Source: JANLTP01 sp031363055 | Lineage (GTDB): Bacteria; Pseudomonadota; Gammaproteobacteria; Burkholderiales; Burkholderiaceae_E | Direction: 5' to 3' | DNA: 53,088 nucleotides | NCBI GenBank assembly: GCA_031363055.1 | Contig: JANLTP010000068.1 | Span: forward strand, 1 to 53,088 | Shown: positions 41,885-50,766 of the stretch, piece by piece | Position numbering within the stretch: position 1 is the first letter of the stretch | Layout: each line of letters begins with the position of its first letter | Notes under the pieces: generated by a model | Database searches by the model: none | What the model saw: the letters and a program-made list of their open reading frames with translations, nothing else | Told to the model about the DNA's origin: nothing | Made by a program: the position numbers and the translations under genes

Positions 41885-43785
41885 TGACCGAGAATGGCCT
41901 GATGTTGGATGAAAAGAGAAAACTGTCGTCGGTTTACATCGCCATCGCGGTGTTGGGTGTGCTGTTCTTGCGCTCGGCGTGGATTCAGATCGAATCTACC
42001 GAAACGCTCGCCTTCAGTGATTTCCTCAAGCAGGTGCAGGCCGGCAACGTCGCTGAAGTTGCCGTCAACAAGGAAGCAATTCATGGGCAGCTGAAACAGC
42101 CGCTGCCGGATGGCCGCAAACAGTTTCTGACTCTGCGCGTCGACGATACGCTGCTGAAGTCGCTGGCACCCTTCGATGTCAAGGTGACCGGCGTATCGGA
42201 CTCAAACCTTCTGAAGGAAGTACTCGGCTGGGTATTGCCGACGCTATTGTTTTTCGGCATCTGGATGATCTTCGCCAAACGAATCCAGAAGCAAACCGGC
42301 GGCTTTGGCGGTGGTTTGTTATCCATCGGCAAGAGCCGCGCCAAGGTCTATGTCGAAACGGACATCAAAGTCACGTTCGCCGACGTTGCCGGGGTCGATG
42401 AAGCCAAGCAGGAGCTCAGCGAGATTGTCGGCTTTCTGAAGAATCCCGAGCAGTACGGGCGTCTGGGCGGGCGCTTGCCGAAGGGCGTGCTGCTGGTCGG
42501 ACCTCCGGGCACCGGCAAAACCTTGCTGGCCCGTGCGGTTGCCGGCGAGGCCGGCGTACCGTTCTTTTCGATCAATGGCTCCGAGTTTGTCGAGATGTTT
42601 GTTGGAGTGGGTGCGGCACGAGTCCGTGACTTGTTTGCCGAAGCGGCAAAACAGGCGCCAGCCATCATTTTCATTGATGAGATCGATGCGCTTGGGCGGG
42701 CGCGCGGCGGTTTTGCGCTGGGCGGCCATGATGAAAAGGAGCAGACGCTCAACCAGTTGCTGGCGGAACTCGACGGCTTCGATTCTCGCGCCGGGCTGGT
42801 GTTATTGGCCGCCACCAATCGGCCCGAGATTCTCGACCCGGCTCTGTTGCGGGCAGGCCGGTTTGATCGACAGGTACTGGTTGATCGGCCCGATCGGATC
42901 GGGCGGGTTCAGATCCTGCAGGTTCATTTGAAAAAAATTCATTTCGCAGCAGATCTGGATATCGACGCAATTGCGTCGATGACGCCGGGATTCTCCGGTG
43001 CCGATCTTGCCAATCTGGTGAACGAGGCGGCTTTGCAGGCCACACGGCGTGCACGTGAGGCGGTGGACCTTTCCGATTTCACGATGGCCATCGAGCGAAT
43101 TGTCGCAGGACTGGAGAAACGCAACCGCCTGCTTAATCCGAAAGAGCGCGCCTATGTCGCCCATCATGAGATGGGGCACGCGCTGGTTGCGATGGCTCTT
43201 CCTGGCCAAGATGCCATCCACAAGGTTTCGATCATTCCGCGCGGGATTGGCGCACTGGGCTACACCTTGCAACGACCCACCGAGGATCGGTTTTTGATGA
43301 CCCGCACCGAACTGGAGAACAAGATCTCGGTATTGCTGGGCGGCCGAGCCGCGGAACAAATCGCCTTTGGTGAGGTGTCGACCGGAGCAGCCGATGACTT
43401 GGTGAAAGTCACCGACATCGCGCGCAGTCTCGTGGTTCGTTACGGGATGGATCCCGATCTGGGTCCAATCGTCTTTGAATCGCAGCGGCAGACCATGCTC
43501 GGAATCGAGCAGTCTGCCTTTTCCCAGCACGAATACTCGGAAGAAACCGCGCGAAAGATCGATGCTGCAGTCCATGCACTGGTTGTGAGCGCATTCGAGC
43601 GCACCGTGGCATTGCTCACGCTGCACCGGGACGAGCTGGATCGCGGCGCGAAACTTTTGCTGGAAAAGGAAACCTTGGGTGAGGAGGAGTTGCGCGCCTT
43701 GTTCCCTCGTGTGGCCCTTGCCGAGAAGGCCGATCAGCTCGAGGTTCGCGTCGGTGAGGCAAGCTTGGCAACGATTGACCTGTAA
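41884..43785 (+). CDS. ftsH: ATP-dependent zinc metalloprotease FtsH
   Basis: A 633-residue intact protein. Transmembrane segments lie at about residues 17-33 and 112-130, with a short periplasmic domain between. The AAA+ module has Walker A GPPGTGKT (206-213), Walker B AIIFIDEIDALG and the second region of homology ATNRPEILDPALLRAGRFDR. The zinc site is HHEMGHA (428-432 HExxH), and GAADDLVKVTDIARSLVVRY follows. It degrades misfolded membrane and regulatory proteins. The ATG at 41884 has GAGGG upstream. An ATG at 41902 matches the usual short N-terminus. It may be an accessory stress copy rather than the housekeeping FtsH. Confidence 0.92.
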   Translation: MTENGLMLDEKRKLSSVYIAIAVLGVLFLRSAWIQIESTETLAFSDFLKQVQAGNVAEVAVNKEAIHGQLKQPLPDGRKQFLTLRVDDTLLKSLAPFDVKVTGVSDSNLLKEVLGWVLPTLLFFGIWMIFAKRIQKQTGGFGGGLLSIGKSRAKVYVETDIKVTFADVAGVDEAKQELSEIVGFLKNPEQYGRLGGRLPKGVLLVGPPGTGKTLLARAVAGEAGVPFFSINGSEFVEMFVGVGAARVRDLFAEAAKQAPAIIFIDEIDALGRARGGFALGGHDEKEQTLNQLLAELDGFDSRAGLVLLAATNRPEILDPALLRAGRFDRQVLVDRPDRIGRVQILQVHLKKIHFAADLDIDAIASMTPGFSGADLANLVNEAALQATRRAREAVDLSDFTMAIERIVAGLEKRNRLLNPKERAYVAHHEMGHALVAMALPGQDAIHKVSIIPRGIGALGYTLQRPTEDRFLMTRTELENKISVLLGGRAAEQIAFGEVSTGAADDLVKVTDIARSLVVRYGMDPDLGPIVFESQRQTMLGIEQSAFSQHEYSEETARKIDAAVHALVVSAFERTVALLTLHRDELDRGAKLLLEKETLGEEELRALFPRVALAEKADQLEVRVGEASLATIDL

Positions 43786-43786
43786 G

Positions 43787-44317
43787 GTGAGCGGCCTACC
43801 GTCGGGTCAGAGGTTTTCTGAATTGATTCTGCTGATGGTACCTGCCTATCTGGCCAATATGGCGCCGCCATTCCTGCGTTACTGGCATGGTCCGAATCCG
43901 CCGATCAGCCGAAAATGGCTGGGCGACCACAAGACCTATGGTGGATTTCTGATCGGTGCCCTGGCCGGTCTGCTCGCCGCCCGGCTGATCTTTGGCTTGC
44001 CGGGCGGTTCCGATTCGAACTCCAGCTTGTACCCGATCGCGCCCTACTGGTTCTGGTTTGGGATCTCGATGGGCTTGGCTGCGCTCGTTGGTGACAGTCT
44101 GAAGAGTTTCTTCAAGCGCCGGATCGGCATTGCTTCCGGGGCACCGTGGATTCCATTCGATCAACTGGATTTTATCGTCGCTGCGTTGTTGGTGCTGTCC
44201 TGCTGGATGCCGTTGGGCTGGCTCGAAGCAGTGCTGATCATGTTGCTGAGCTTTGTCGGTGATGTTCTGATCAACCAGGTCTCCTATCGCCTCGGGATCA
44301 AGCGTGACCCGTGGTAG
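43787..44317 (+). CDS. CDP-archaeol synthase-like (CarS/DUF46) integral membrane protein
   Basis: A 176-residue protein from a GTG at 43787, directly after the ftsH stop. It has about five transmembrane helices (LILLMVPAYLANMAPPFL, YGGFLIGALAGLLAARLIFG, WFWFGISMGLAALVGDSLKS, FIVAALLVLSCWMPLGWLEA). The cytidylyltransferase-like signature GDSLKSFFKRRIGIASGAPW followed by PFDQLDF matches CarS, which makes CDP-archaeol in archaea. Bacterial members have no established substrate. The last motif LINQVSYRLGIKRDPW is also typical. It is coupled to ftsH in one operon. Confidence 0.78.
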   Translation: MSGLPSGQRFSELILLMVPAYLANMAPPFLRYWHGPNPPISRKWLGDHKTYGGFLIGALAGLLAARLIFGLPGGSDSNSSLYPIAPYWFWFGISMGLAALVGDSLKSFFKRRIGIASGAPWIPFDQLDFIVAALLVLSCWMPLGWLEAVLIMLLSFVGDVLINQVSYRLGIKRDPW

Positions 44318-44336
44318 CCGACGTCAGGTCAACAGA

Positions 44337-44711
44337 TCATGGACGGCGAACGACTCTGTCGGCCAACAACGGCAACCCTGGTTTGATTTCAGTTCGCGAC
44401 TCGATGGCCGGATTGAATTTGTAAAACTGACCGTTCAGGTACTTTGCGACATCATCAATCTGTTGGCGATTCCAGCTCTGGCCGATGGTTGTTTGCCAAC
44501 GATCGATCTGACCCTTGAGGGTGATCCAGTCGGTAGCCAGACGATTCTGCCGCCAATGGACCTGAGTGGTGTGACAACTGATGCAATAGGTTTCGTAGAG
44601 CAGTTTTCCATCGGTTTCGTCCGCCTTTGAGGTCAGCGGCACGGCAGACAGCATGCCGACCAGAACCAATGAAATGAATTTCGGGGTACTTGGGCGCTTG
44701 AACAACTTCAT
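44337..44711 (-). CDS. small periplasmic c-type cytochrome
   Basis: A 124-residue protein from the ATG ending at 44711, with AAGGA 9 bases upstream. It has a signal peptide (FISLVLVGMLSAVPLTSKA) and one haem site CISCH in LLYETYCISCHTTQVHWRQN. DWITLKGQIDRWQTTIGQSW and VAKYLNGQFYKF follow. It is paralogous to the cytochrome at 7068-7430. It is complete and sits downstream of the CMD-family gene on the same strand, with the pair behind an FNR-type box at 45202. Confidence 0.85.
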   Translation of the reverse strand: MKLFKRPSTPKFISLVLVGMLSAVPLTSKADETDGKLLYETYCISCHTTQVHWRQNRLATDWITLKGQIDRWQTTIGQSWNRQQIDDVAKYLNGQFYKFNPAIESRTEIKPGLPLLADRVVRRP

Positions 44712-44756
44712 GGGTTCGTTCCTTCGAGGATCTTTTACAGTGCGATGGATAGGCAA

Positions 44757-45113
44757 TTACCCGCCGGAGGCGGCCTGTTCGAACTGATCAAATGCACGCA
44801 AGGCCTCGCCTCCAAATACTGCAGCCGGGCCACCGCCCATGTATATCGCCAGTGCAATGGTCTCAACCACCTGCTCACGGGTCGCTTCGGCTCGTCGCGC
44901 CATCTTGGTGTGAAAAGCGATACAACCGTCGCAACGCATGGCAATTCCGATTGCCAACGCCATAAGCTCCTTGGTGCGGGTGTCGAGTGACTGCGTTTTG
45001 GTGGCCGCAGCGCCGAGGGCATTAAATCCTTTAATCGCGTCTGGCGCCGCCTCGTGCAGTGCCGCCATACCTTGTACTACTTCGCTTGCCCGTTTTACGA
45101 AATCCGTGGTCAT
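44757..45113 (-). CDS. carboxymuconolactone decarboxylase (AhpD-like) family protein
   Basis: A 118-residue protein from the ATG ending at 45113, with AGGAG 8 bases upstream. The CMD core has LDTRTKELMALAIGIAMRCD followed by GCIAFHTKMARRAEATREQV. The CxxC-x3-H redox motif appears as CDGCIAFH, so it is of the AhpD peroxidase/disulfide type. ETIALAIYMGGGPAAVFGGE completes it. Likely a thiol-dependent peroxidase or alkylhydroperoxidase partner. An FNR-type box lies 89 bp upstream, and a cytochrome c gene follows. Confidence 0.88.
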   Translation of the reverse strand: MTTDFVKRASEVVQGMAALHEAAPDAIKGFNALGAAATKTQSLDTRTKELMALAIGIAMRCDGCIAFHTKMARRAEATREQVVETIALAIYMGGGPAAVFGGEALRAFDQFEQAASGG

Positions 45114-45201
45114 AAGACGACTCCTGAAAATCCCGCCGATCTTCGCCATCAGCGACTATTCGATTCTGGATCAATCTTGGCATGTGCATAAACTGTGCAT
45201 C

Positions 45202-45215
45202 TTGACAATCATCAA
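45202..45215. promoter_or_regulatory. FNR/ANR-type box TTGACAATCATCAA
   Basis: TTGAC-N4-ATCAA, one base from consensus, 89 bp upstream of the CMD-family gene. It is the right-most such box in the window. Confidence 0.6.
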
Positions 45216-45496
45216 CACGGCTTCGCTTTGAATCAAAACACTGTGGCGTTCACGGACACCACACCCTGTCTGATTACGCTCCATGTTCGAATCTGAGTCC
45301 TGCTGTGAGCACTCCGCCAATACAGCAATTGCGTACCGCCGAATCAATCGCAGAGGGCAGCACGCTGATCGATGCCTTGGCCGGCAAGCTCGCGCGTCAA
45401 AACGGAGATGCTTCAGCAGCCACGGTTCAAATCATCCGAGGTCCTTCAGTGATTTCAGCTCTCGGTTGACTCGCTGACGCGAAACCGCGCGCATAG

Positions 45497-45660
45497 ATGC
45501 GAACTCCTGCGATAAAGGCACGACCTGGGACGGTGGCTTACGAGTGCCGATGTTCGTGCGCTGGCCCGGAAAAATTCCGGCGAATGAATGGAGCGCCGAA
45601 TTGATGAGCTCTGAGGACTGGCTGCCTACCTTGATGGCTGCGGCCGGAGACGCCGGACGC
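45497..45660 (+). pseudogene. arylsulfatase remnant
   Basis: A plus-strand segment reads DKGTTWDGGLRVPMFVRWPG KIPANEWSAELMSSEDWLPT and LMAAAGDAG. This is the conserved region of arylsulfatase-type enzymes following the active-site domain (usual pattern GxTWEGGxRVPxxxRWPG). The catalytic C-x-P/S-x-R region and the C-terminus are absent. Of the surrounding 45216-45882, 45305-45469 holds only an unrecognised 54-codon GTG-started frame. No other gene is supported. Confidence 0.65.
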
Positions 45661-45882
45661 GGAAGGGCAATTGAACTGGAATGTTCACCTCATGGCCCAC
45701 GTCTGGGCAGCCAGAGCGGTGCTGCCGGGGCTGATGCGGCGTACCGCGCGGTGCAGGAGTTCGCCGCCACGGGCGGTGGTGATGACACGCCGATCCATGC
45801 GAATTGCCATCAAGCATTGACAAAAACTTGTGCCCATTAAGTGAGAACGCATGCCTGCCGAAGCGTTCACGGATGGCTAGAG

Positions 45883-47067
45883 TCAGCGCACCTTCTTGAT
45901 GCGCGCGAGAATTTCATCTTGATGTTCGCCGAGCATCGGCGCGGAGCGGAAATACTCAATCGGCGTCGCCGAGAACTTCATGGGCGATGCGATCATCGGT
46001 GCGCTGCCGGCCAATGGATGCGGCAATGATTGCTGCGTGTGACGTGCCTTGGTCTGCTCTTCGGCGAACGCTTCGCCGATCGTATTGATGGGGCCGTTGG
46101 CCACTCCAGCGGCCTCGAGAACAGCAGTCCATTCCCTGGTTGTTCGGGTTACAAATACGGCGGCCAGCAAAGGCTCGAGCAACGAGCGATTTTTAACGCG
46201 ATCAGAGTTCTTCAAGAAGCGCACATCCCCGGCATACCCGACGCACCCCGCCGCAGCGCAAAACTTCTGGAACAGATTGTCGTTGCCGCAGGCCAGGATG
46301 ATGTGGCCGTCGGCCGTTCTGAACACTTGGTACGGAACGATGGCGGCGTGGGTGTTGCCGATACGCTCGGGTACCTCGCCACTGGTCAGATAACTCATGC
46401 CGGAAATCGAGGTCAGGGCCATGGCGGTATCAAGCAATGCCACATCAATATACTGACCGACGCCGGTTTTTGCGCGATGGGTCAGTGCCGCGCAGATTGC
46501 AATACTCGCGTACATGCCGGTCATGATGTCGATAATCGGCACGCCGAATCGCAGCGGACCACCACCCGGCTCGCTATCGGGCAGCCCGGTGATGCTCATC
46601 AGCCCGCTCATGCCCTGCACCATAAAGTCATAACCGGGCCGCTCCTTTGCCGGGCCGGTTTGCCCGAAGCCGGTCACCGAGCAATAAACGATGCCCGGAT
46701 TCACCGCCTTGATGTGTTCGTAGCCCAGGCCGTATCGCGCCAGGTCGCCGACCTTGTAGTTCTCGATCAGCACGTCGCAGTTGGCAGCCAATGCGCGAAC
46801 GATCTCCTGTCCCTTGGGATCAGCCAAATCAATTGCAATGGATTTCTTGCCGCGATTAGCCGCCAGGAAATAGGCCGCTTCCGAGGTCTCCCGACCCTCA
46901 CGGTCCTTCAAATACGGTGGTCCATAGGCACGCGAATCGTCGCCTTTGACCGGTCGTTCGACCTTGATGACTTCAGCACCCAGGTCTGCCAGATTTTGTC
47001 CCGCCCAGGGGCCAGCGAGTACGCGGCTCAGATCAAGGACGGTGATGTGTGAAAGTGGGCCAGCCAT
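45883..47067 (-). CDS. CaiB/BaiF family III CoA-transferase
   Basis: A 394-residue complete protein. It has LDLSRVLAGPWAGQNLADLG and AEVIKVERPVKGDDSRAYGP. ANRGKKSIAIDLADPKGQEI and LIENYKVGDLARYGLGYEHI follow. The aspartate block ERPGYDFMVQGMSGLMSITG contains the acyl-aspartyl nucleophile region, and ends MKFSATPIEYFRSAPMLGEH. The family moves CoA between carboxylic acids. It is divergent from the D-aminoacylase/transport operon. A broken, partial second copy of its 3' end is at 6542-6817, so the family has been duplicated in this replicon. Confidence 0.93.
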   Translation of the reverse strand: MAGPLSHITVLDLSRVLAGPWAGQNLADLGAEVIKVERPVKGDDSRAYGPPYLKDREGRETSEAAYFLAANRGKKSIAIDLADPKGQEIVRALAANCDVLIENYKVGDLARYGLGYEHIKAVNPGIVYCSVTGFGQTGPAKERPGYDFMVQGMSGLMSITGLPDSEPGGGPLRFGVPIIDIMTGMYASIAICAALTHRAKTGVGQYIDVALLDTAMALTSISGMSYLTSGEVPERIGNTHAAIVPYQVFRTADGHIILACGNDNLFQKFCAAAGCVGYAGDVRFLKNSDRVKNRSLLEPLLAAVFVTRTTREWTAVLEAAGVANGPINTIGEAFAEEQTKARHTQQSLPHPLAGSAPMIASPMKFSATPIEYFRSAPMLGEHQDEILARIKKVR

Positions 47068-47175
47068 GATGTTCCGTCGGTAGGATTTGGTTAGTGATAC
47101 TTGAACACGACTTGCACTTTACCAGCCTGCGTACTTTGCCCCCGAGGAAGCGGCAGACCGCATGCGATACTTTAG

Positions 47176-47183
47176 GTTTAAAC
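47176..47183. promoter_or_regulatory. GTTTAAAC palindrome in the divergent catabolic promoter region
   Basis: The 124-bp gap between the divergent CoA-transferase and D-aminoacylase genes is AT-rich near 47170-47191. It contains the 8-bp palindrome GTTTAAAC, 8 bp before the D-aminoacylase ATG. Possible operator or -10 region. By eye only. Confidence 0.3.
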
Positions 47184-47191
47184 TATTTATT

Positions 47192-48616
47192 ATGTATGAT
47201 CTGATCATCCGCAACGGCACCTTGATCGACGGCAGCAACACACCGCGCCGGGTAGCTGATGTCGCCATCCAGTCGGGTCGGGTGGTCGAAATTGGCCGTA
47301 TCAGCGCGTCGGCCCGTGAAGAGATCGACGCTCGTGACCGGATCGTTGCACCAGGCTTCATCGACGCCCACACGCATGACGATCTGGCGGTGCTGGTCGA
47401 ACCCGACATGACTCCGAAGATCACGCAAGGCGTTACCACCTGCGTGTGCGGCAATTGTGGCGTCAGTGCAGCACCCATGCCCGACGGCCGTTTGCCGGAA
47501 CCGCTGAACCTCGTGTCACTGACCAGGTTATCCCGGTTCCACAATTCCGCCGACTACCTCGATGCCGTGCGAGCACAACCCTGTGCGGTCAACACGGTAC
47601 CGCTGCTTGGCCATTCGGCGCTGCGTGCTTCGGTCATGGATAACGTCTACCGGGCGGCCAGTAGCACAGAGATCGAGGCGATGCGAATGCTGGCCGAACA
47701 GGCGCTGCGCCAGGGCTTTCACGGCATCTCTACGGGTACGTTTTATGCTTCGGCTGCGCATGCCGATCTTGATGAAATTCTGGCGGTTTGTGAGCCGTTG
47801 CGACGCTTGGGTGGTGTGTTTGCCACCCATATGCGCGACGAGGCTGACCAGGTGATCGATTCAATCAACGAGACCGCTGCGATTGGCCGCGCGCTGGGTG
47901 TGCGAACCATTATTTCGCACCATAAAGTGGCGGGCACGCGTAACCATGGCCGTTCGGCGGAAACGCTGGCGGTGATCGATGCGCTGCGTCAACAGCAACC
48001 CATGGGCCTGGATTGTTATCCCTATTCGGCATCATCGACGGTACTGCGCGCCGATCGGGTTTTGATTGCCGAGAAAACGCTGATCACGCATTCGAAGCCC
48101 TATCCGCAACACGCCGGCCGCGAAGTCGGTGAGTTGGCTCGTGAACTCGGTCAATCAGTCGAAGCGGTTTGCGATCTGCTGCAACCGGCCGGTGCGGTTT
48201 ACTTCATGATGCACGAAGCCGATGTCGAACGAATTTTGCAATACCCGGACACGATGATCGGCTCGGACGGCATTCCGCTGCAAGAAAAGCCGCACCCGCG
48301 ACTGTGGGGAACGTTTCCGCGCGTGCTGGGGCACTACGCCCGCGATCGAAAGCTGTTTTCGCTGGAGACTGCGGTCTACAAAATGACGGGGCTGGTGGCC
48401 CGTGAATTCAACCTTGCGGGTCGCGGCATGCTGGCGCCCGGTAACGCTGCCGACGTGACGATTTTCAACGCGGACACGGTGATCGATCGGGCGACCTTCG
48501 AGTCGCCAACCCTGCCCGCCGAAGGCATCGATTGCGTTATCGTCAATGGGGTGATTGCCTGGCAGAACGGCGAACACAGGGCTCGCCCAGGCCAACTGAT
48601 CGCAAGGAATTACTGA
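47192..48616 (+). CDS. D-aminoacylase / N-acyl-D-amino-acid deacylase family amidohydrolase
   Basis: A 474-residue protein from the ATG at 47192. The leader coded upstream lacks family similarity. Amidohydrolase signatures are DLIIRNGTLIDGSNTPRRVA, the metal site PGFIDAHTHDDL, QGVTTCVCGNCGVSAAP with the metal-linked cysteine, GVFATHMRDEADQVIDSINE, GVRTIISHHKVAGTRNHGRS and SDGIPLQEKPHPRLWGTFPR. It hydrolyses N-acyl-D-amino acids to acid plus D-amino acid. The stop overlaps the start of the Bug receptor gene, so transport and hydrolysis are coupled. The true acyl substrate is not known. Confidence 0.92.
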   Translation: MYDLIIRNGTLIDGSNTPRRVADVAIQSGRVVEIGRISASAREEIDARDRIVAPGFIDAHTHDDLAVLVEPDMTPKITQGVTTCVCGNCGVSAAPMPDGRLPEPLNLVSLTRLSRFHNSADYLDAVRAQPCAVNTVPLLGHSALRASVMDNVYRAASSTEIEAMRMLAEQALRQGFHGISTGTFYASAAHADLDEILAVCEPLRRLGGVFATHMRDEADQVIDSINETAAIGRALGVRTIISHHKVAGTRNHGRSAETLAVIDALRQQQPMGLDCYPYSASSTVLRADRVLIAEKTLITHSKPYPQHAGREVGELARELGQSVEAVCDLLQPAGAVYFMMHEADVERILQYPDTMIGSDGIPLQEKPHPRLWGTFPRVLGHYARDRKLFSLETAVYKMTGLVAREFNLAGRGMLAPGNAADVTIFNADTVIDRATFESPTLPAEGIDCVIVNGVIAWQNGEHRARPGQLIARNY

Positions 48617-49614
48617 TGTTTGAACAGCGTTCGCGATTGCACTACGCCCGTCTGCTCATCGGTGGCTTCCTGACGCTGCTGTCCGTTCAGGCCTGGGCGC
48701 AACCGGGCGTCGCGCAGTATCCGGAGAAGCCGATCCGCTTCGTGGTTCCCTACGCGGCCGGCAGTTCGCCGGATGTGATCTGCCGATTGATCGGCAATGA
48801 ATTGTCGCGCCAGATGGGCAGGGCGGTGGTTATCGATAACAAAGCCGGTGCGTCGGCGATCATTGGCACGGAAGCGGGCGCGCGCGCAGCTCCGGATGGC
48901 TACACGATGGTTTACGCCAACGTGGGAACGCTCGCGATCAATCAGTCGTTGTTTACCAAACTATCCTACGATCCGGAAAAGGACTTGTTGCCGGTGGGCC
49001 TGTTGGGGTCGGTACAGAATGCGCTGATTGTGCGCAACGATCTGCCGGTGAAGTCGGTGCGCGAACTCATTGACTACGCCAAAAAATTTCCGGGCAAACT
49101 GACCATGGGATCATCGGGCAACGGCACCACCGGCCACTTGGGCGGCGAACTGTTTAAATCGATGACGGGTACCTACATGGTCCACGTGCCGTATCGAGGC
49201 AGCCCCGCTGCCTACAACGATATGCTCGGCGGCCAGGTCGATGTGATGTTCGATAACCTCATCACAGCGCTGCCACAGATTCGTGCTGGCAAGGTTCGCC
49301 TGCTCGGGGTGTCGGGTGCCAGGCGCTCGCCGTTCCTGCCCGATGCGCCGACCATTGACGAAGCCGGGGTGAAGGGCTACGAGACGCTCGCCTGGGGTGG
49401 TATTTCAGTGCCGGCCGGCACACCGCGCGACATCATCCAGCGACTGAATGCCGAGATCAACCGCGCTCTCGCCAGCCCGAGTGTCAAGGCCGGTTACGAA
49501 AGCCTTGCCTTCGAAGTGTCGCCAGGTACCCCAGAACAGTTTGGAGCGCTGGCGCGTCGCGAAGCGCCCAAGTGGGCCTCGGTCATTCAGCGCGCCGGTG
49601 CGCGGGTTGATTGA
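48616..49614 (+). CDS. Bug-family tripartite tricarboxylate transporter substrate-binding protein
   Basis: A 332-residue protein from the ATG at 48616 (TGATG overlap). A signal peptide (YARLLIGGFLTLLSVQAWAQ) is followed by the Bug core YPEKPIRFVVPYAAGSSPDV, IDNKAGASAIIGTEAGARAA, DGYTMVYANVGTLAINQSLF, GNGTTGHLGGELFKSMTGTY, HVPYRGSPAAYNDMLGGQVD and LAWGGISVPAGTPRDIIQRL. It is a periplasmic receptor for carboxylates or similar. No TctA/TctB membrane genes are adjacent, which is common for orphan Bug proteins in Burkholderiales. Confidence 0.93.
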   Translation: MFEQRSRLHYARLLIGGFLTLLSVQAWAQPGVAQYPEKPIRFVVPYAAGSSPDVICRLIGNELSRQMGRAVVIDNKAGASAIIGTEAGARAAPDGYTMVYANVGTLAINQSLFTKLSYDPEKDLLPVGLLGSVQNALIVRNDLPVKSVRELIDYAKKFPGKLTMGSSGNGTTGHLGGELFKSMTGTYMVHVPYRGSPAAYNDMLGGQVDVMFDNLITALPQIRAGKVRLLGVSGARRSPFLPDAPTIDEAGVKGYETLAWGGISVPAGTPRDIIQRLNAEINRALASPSVKAGYESLAFEVSPGTPEQFGALARREAPKWASVIQRAGARVD

Positions 49615-49686
49615 CGTTCAGGCGTGCAGCCGCTCAACCGTTGACCGCATTTCTACCGATATAGTGAGTTAACAAGGAGAGAACCC

Positions 49687-50733
49687 ATGAACGAAAATAT
49701 GGATAGTTCGACGGTGCAAAAGATGACACATGCCATGAAACAAGACACGGCTCGAGTGTCGCGCCGGCAGGTATTCGCCGCGTCCCTGAGTCTGGTCTCG
49801 GGCTTGTTGATCAATACTCCTGCAGCGGCACAGGAAGTGACGCTGAAGGCGGTCAATGCGTTCCAGGAGGGCACCTACTACGCGCGCAACTTCGAGCGCT
49901 TCGTCAAGAAGGTCAACGAAGAAGGTAAAGGTATTGTTCAGATCAACTACCTGGGTGGGCCGAAGGCGATTCCAACCATGGAGCAGGGCGCGGCGTTGCG
50001 CAACGCCGTGGTCGATCTCTCGAATACGACCACCTCGTTTCTGGGCGGCGTTGCGCCCGAGAGTTTGGCTCTGAACTATGCGACGATTCCGTGGGACGAG
50101 TTACGCAAGAACGGTGCCGTCGAGTATCTGAACAAGGCGATGGCGGAGAAGGGTCTTTACTACTACGCGCGTACGGGCGACGGTGTGCCGTATCACATCT
50201 ATCTGAACAAGAAGATCGAAAAGGCCGACCTCTCTGGGCTGAAAATCCGGATTGCACCGATCTATCGTGAGTTCTTCACCAAGCTGGGCGCAACGGTGGT
50301 GCAGATTCCGCCGGGCGAAGTGTTCACCGCGCTGGACCGCGGCGTGGTCGATGGCTATGGCTGGCCGCTACTCGGCATTTTCGATCTCGGCTGGCATGAG
50401 AAGACCAAGTTTCGGGTCGAGCCAGGCTTCTACAATATTGAACTCGGTGTGGTCTTCAGCGCCAAGACCTGGAACGCCTTGGGCGCTGCACAGCGCGACT
50501 TTTTGAATAAACAAGTGGCTTGGCTCGAGGGCTTGAACGTCGACATGGCGGGCAAGGATGCCGCAGTCGACATCAAGCGTCAGGCCGATGCTGGCATTCA
50601 GGTCATCAAGTTATCCGATTCGGAGTCCAAGCGAATGCTCGAGCTGGCGCATGAATCTGGTTGGGCGCAAGTCGCCGCGGGTAGCCCGCAGCATGCGGCC
50701 AAGCTGCGCGAGCTGATGACGCGTACCCGTTGA
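49687..50733 (+). CDS. TRAP transporter substrate-binding protein DctP
   Basis: A 348-residue protein with AAGGAGAG 7 bases before the ATG. A twin-arginine-like export signal (VSRRQVFAASLSLVSGLLIN) precedes the DctP fold: TLKAVNAFQEGTYYARNFER, VDLSNTTTSFLGGVAPESLA, GDGVPYHIYLNKKIEKADLS, GLKIRIAPIYREFFTKLGAT and ALDRGVVDGYGWPLLGIFDL. The signature arginine of the carboxylate-binding helix is in LKIRIAP. It delivers substrate to the DctQ/DctM pair immediately downstream. Confidence 0.92.
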   Translation: MNENMDSSTVQKMTHAMKQDTARVSRRQVFAASLSLVSGLLINTPAAAQEVTLKAVNAFQEGTYYARNFERFVKKVNEEGKGIVQINYLGGPKAIPTMEQGAALRNAVVDLSNTTTSFLGGVAPESLALNYATIPWDELRKNGAVEYLNKAMAEKGLYYYARTGDGVPYHIYLNKKIEKADLSGLKIRIAPIYREFFTKLGATVVQIPPGEVFTALDRGVVDGYGWPLLGIFDLGWHEKTKFRVEPGFYNIELGVVFSAKTWNALGAAQRDFLNKQVAWLEGLNVDMAGKDAAVDIKRQADAGIQVIKLSDSESKRMLELAHESGWAQVAAGSPQHAAKLRELMTRTR

Positions 50734-50766
50734 TGCGTACTCGATGATGCGTACTCAATGATGCGT
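50732..50766 (+). repeat. 14-bp tandem repeat at the dctP-dctQ junction
   Basis: GATGCGTACTC recurs with a period of 14 bp (50732, 50746, and a partial copy from 50760), spanning the dctP stop and giving several consecutive ATG codons near the dctQ start. The true dctQ start could be 50758 or 50761. Confidence 0.7.

Noticed and set aside
46030..47052. 340-codon plus-strand frame opposite the CoA-transferase
   Set aside because: Antisense shadow of an intact CaiB/BaiF gene with no recognisable domain.
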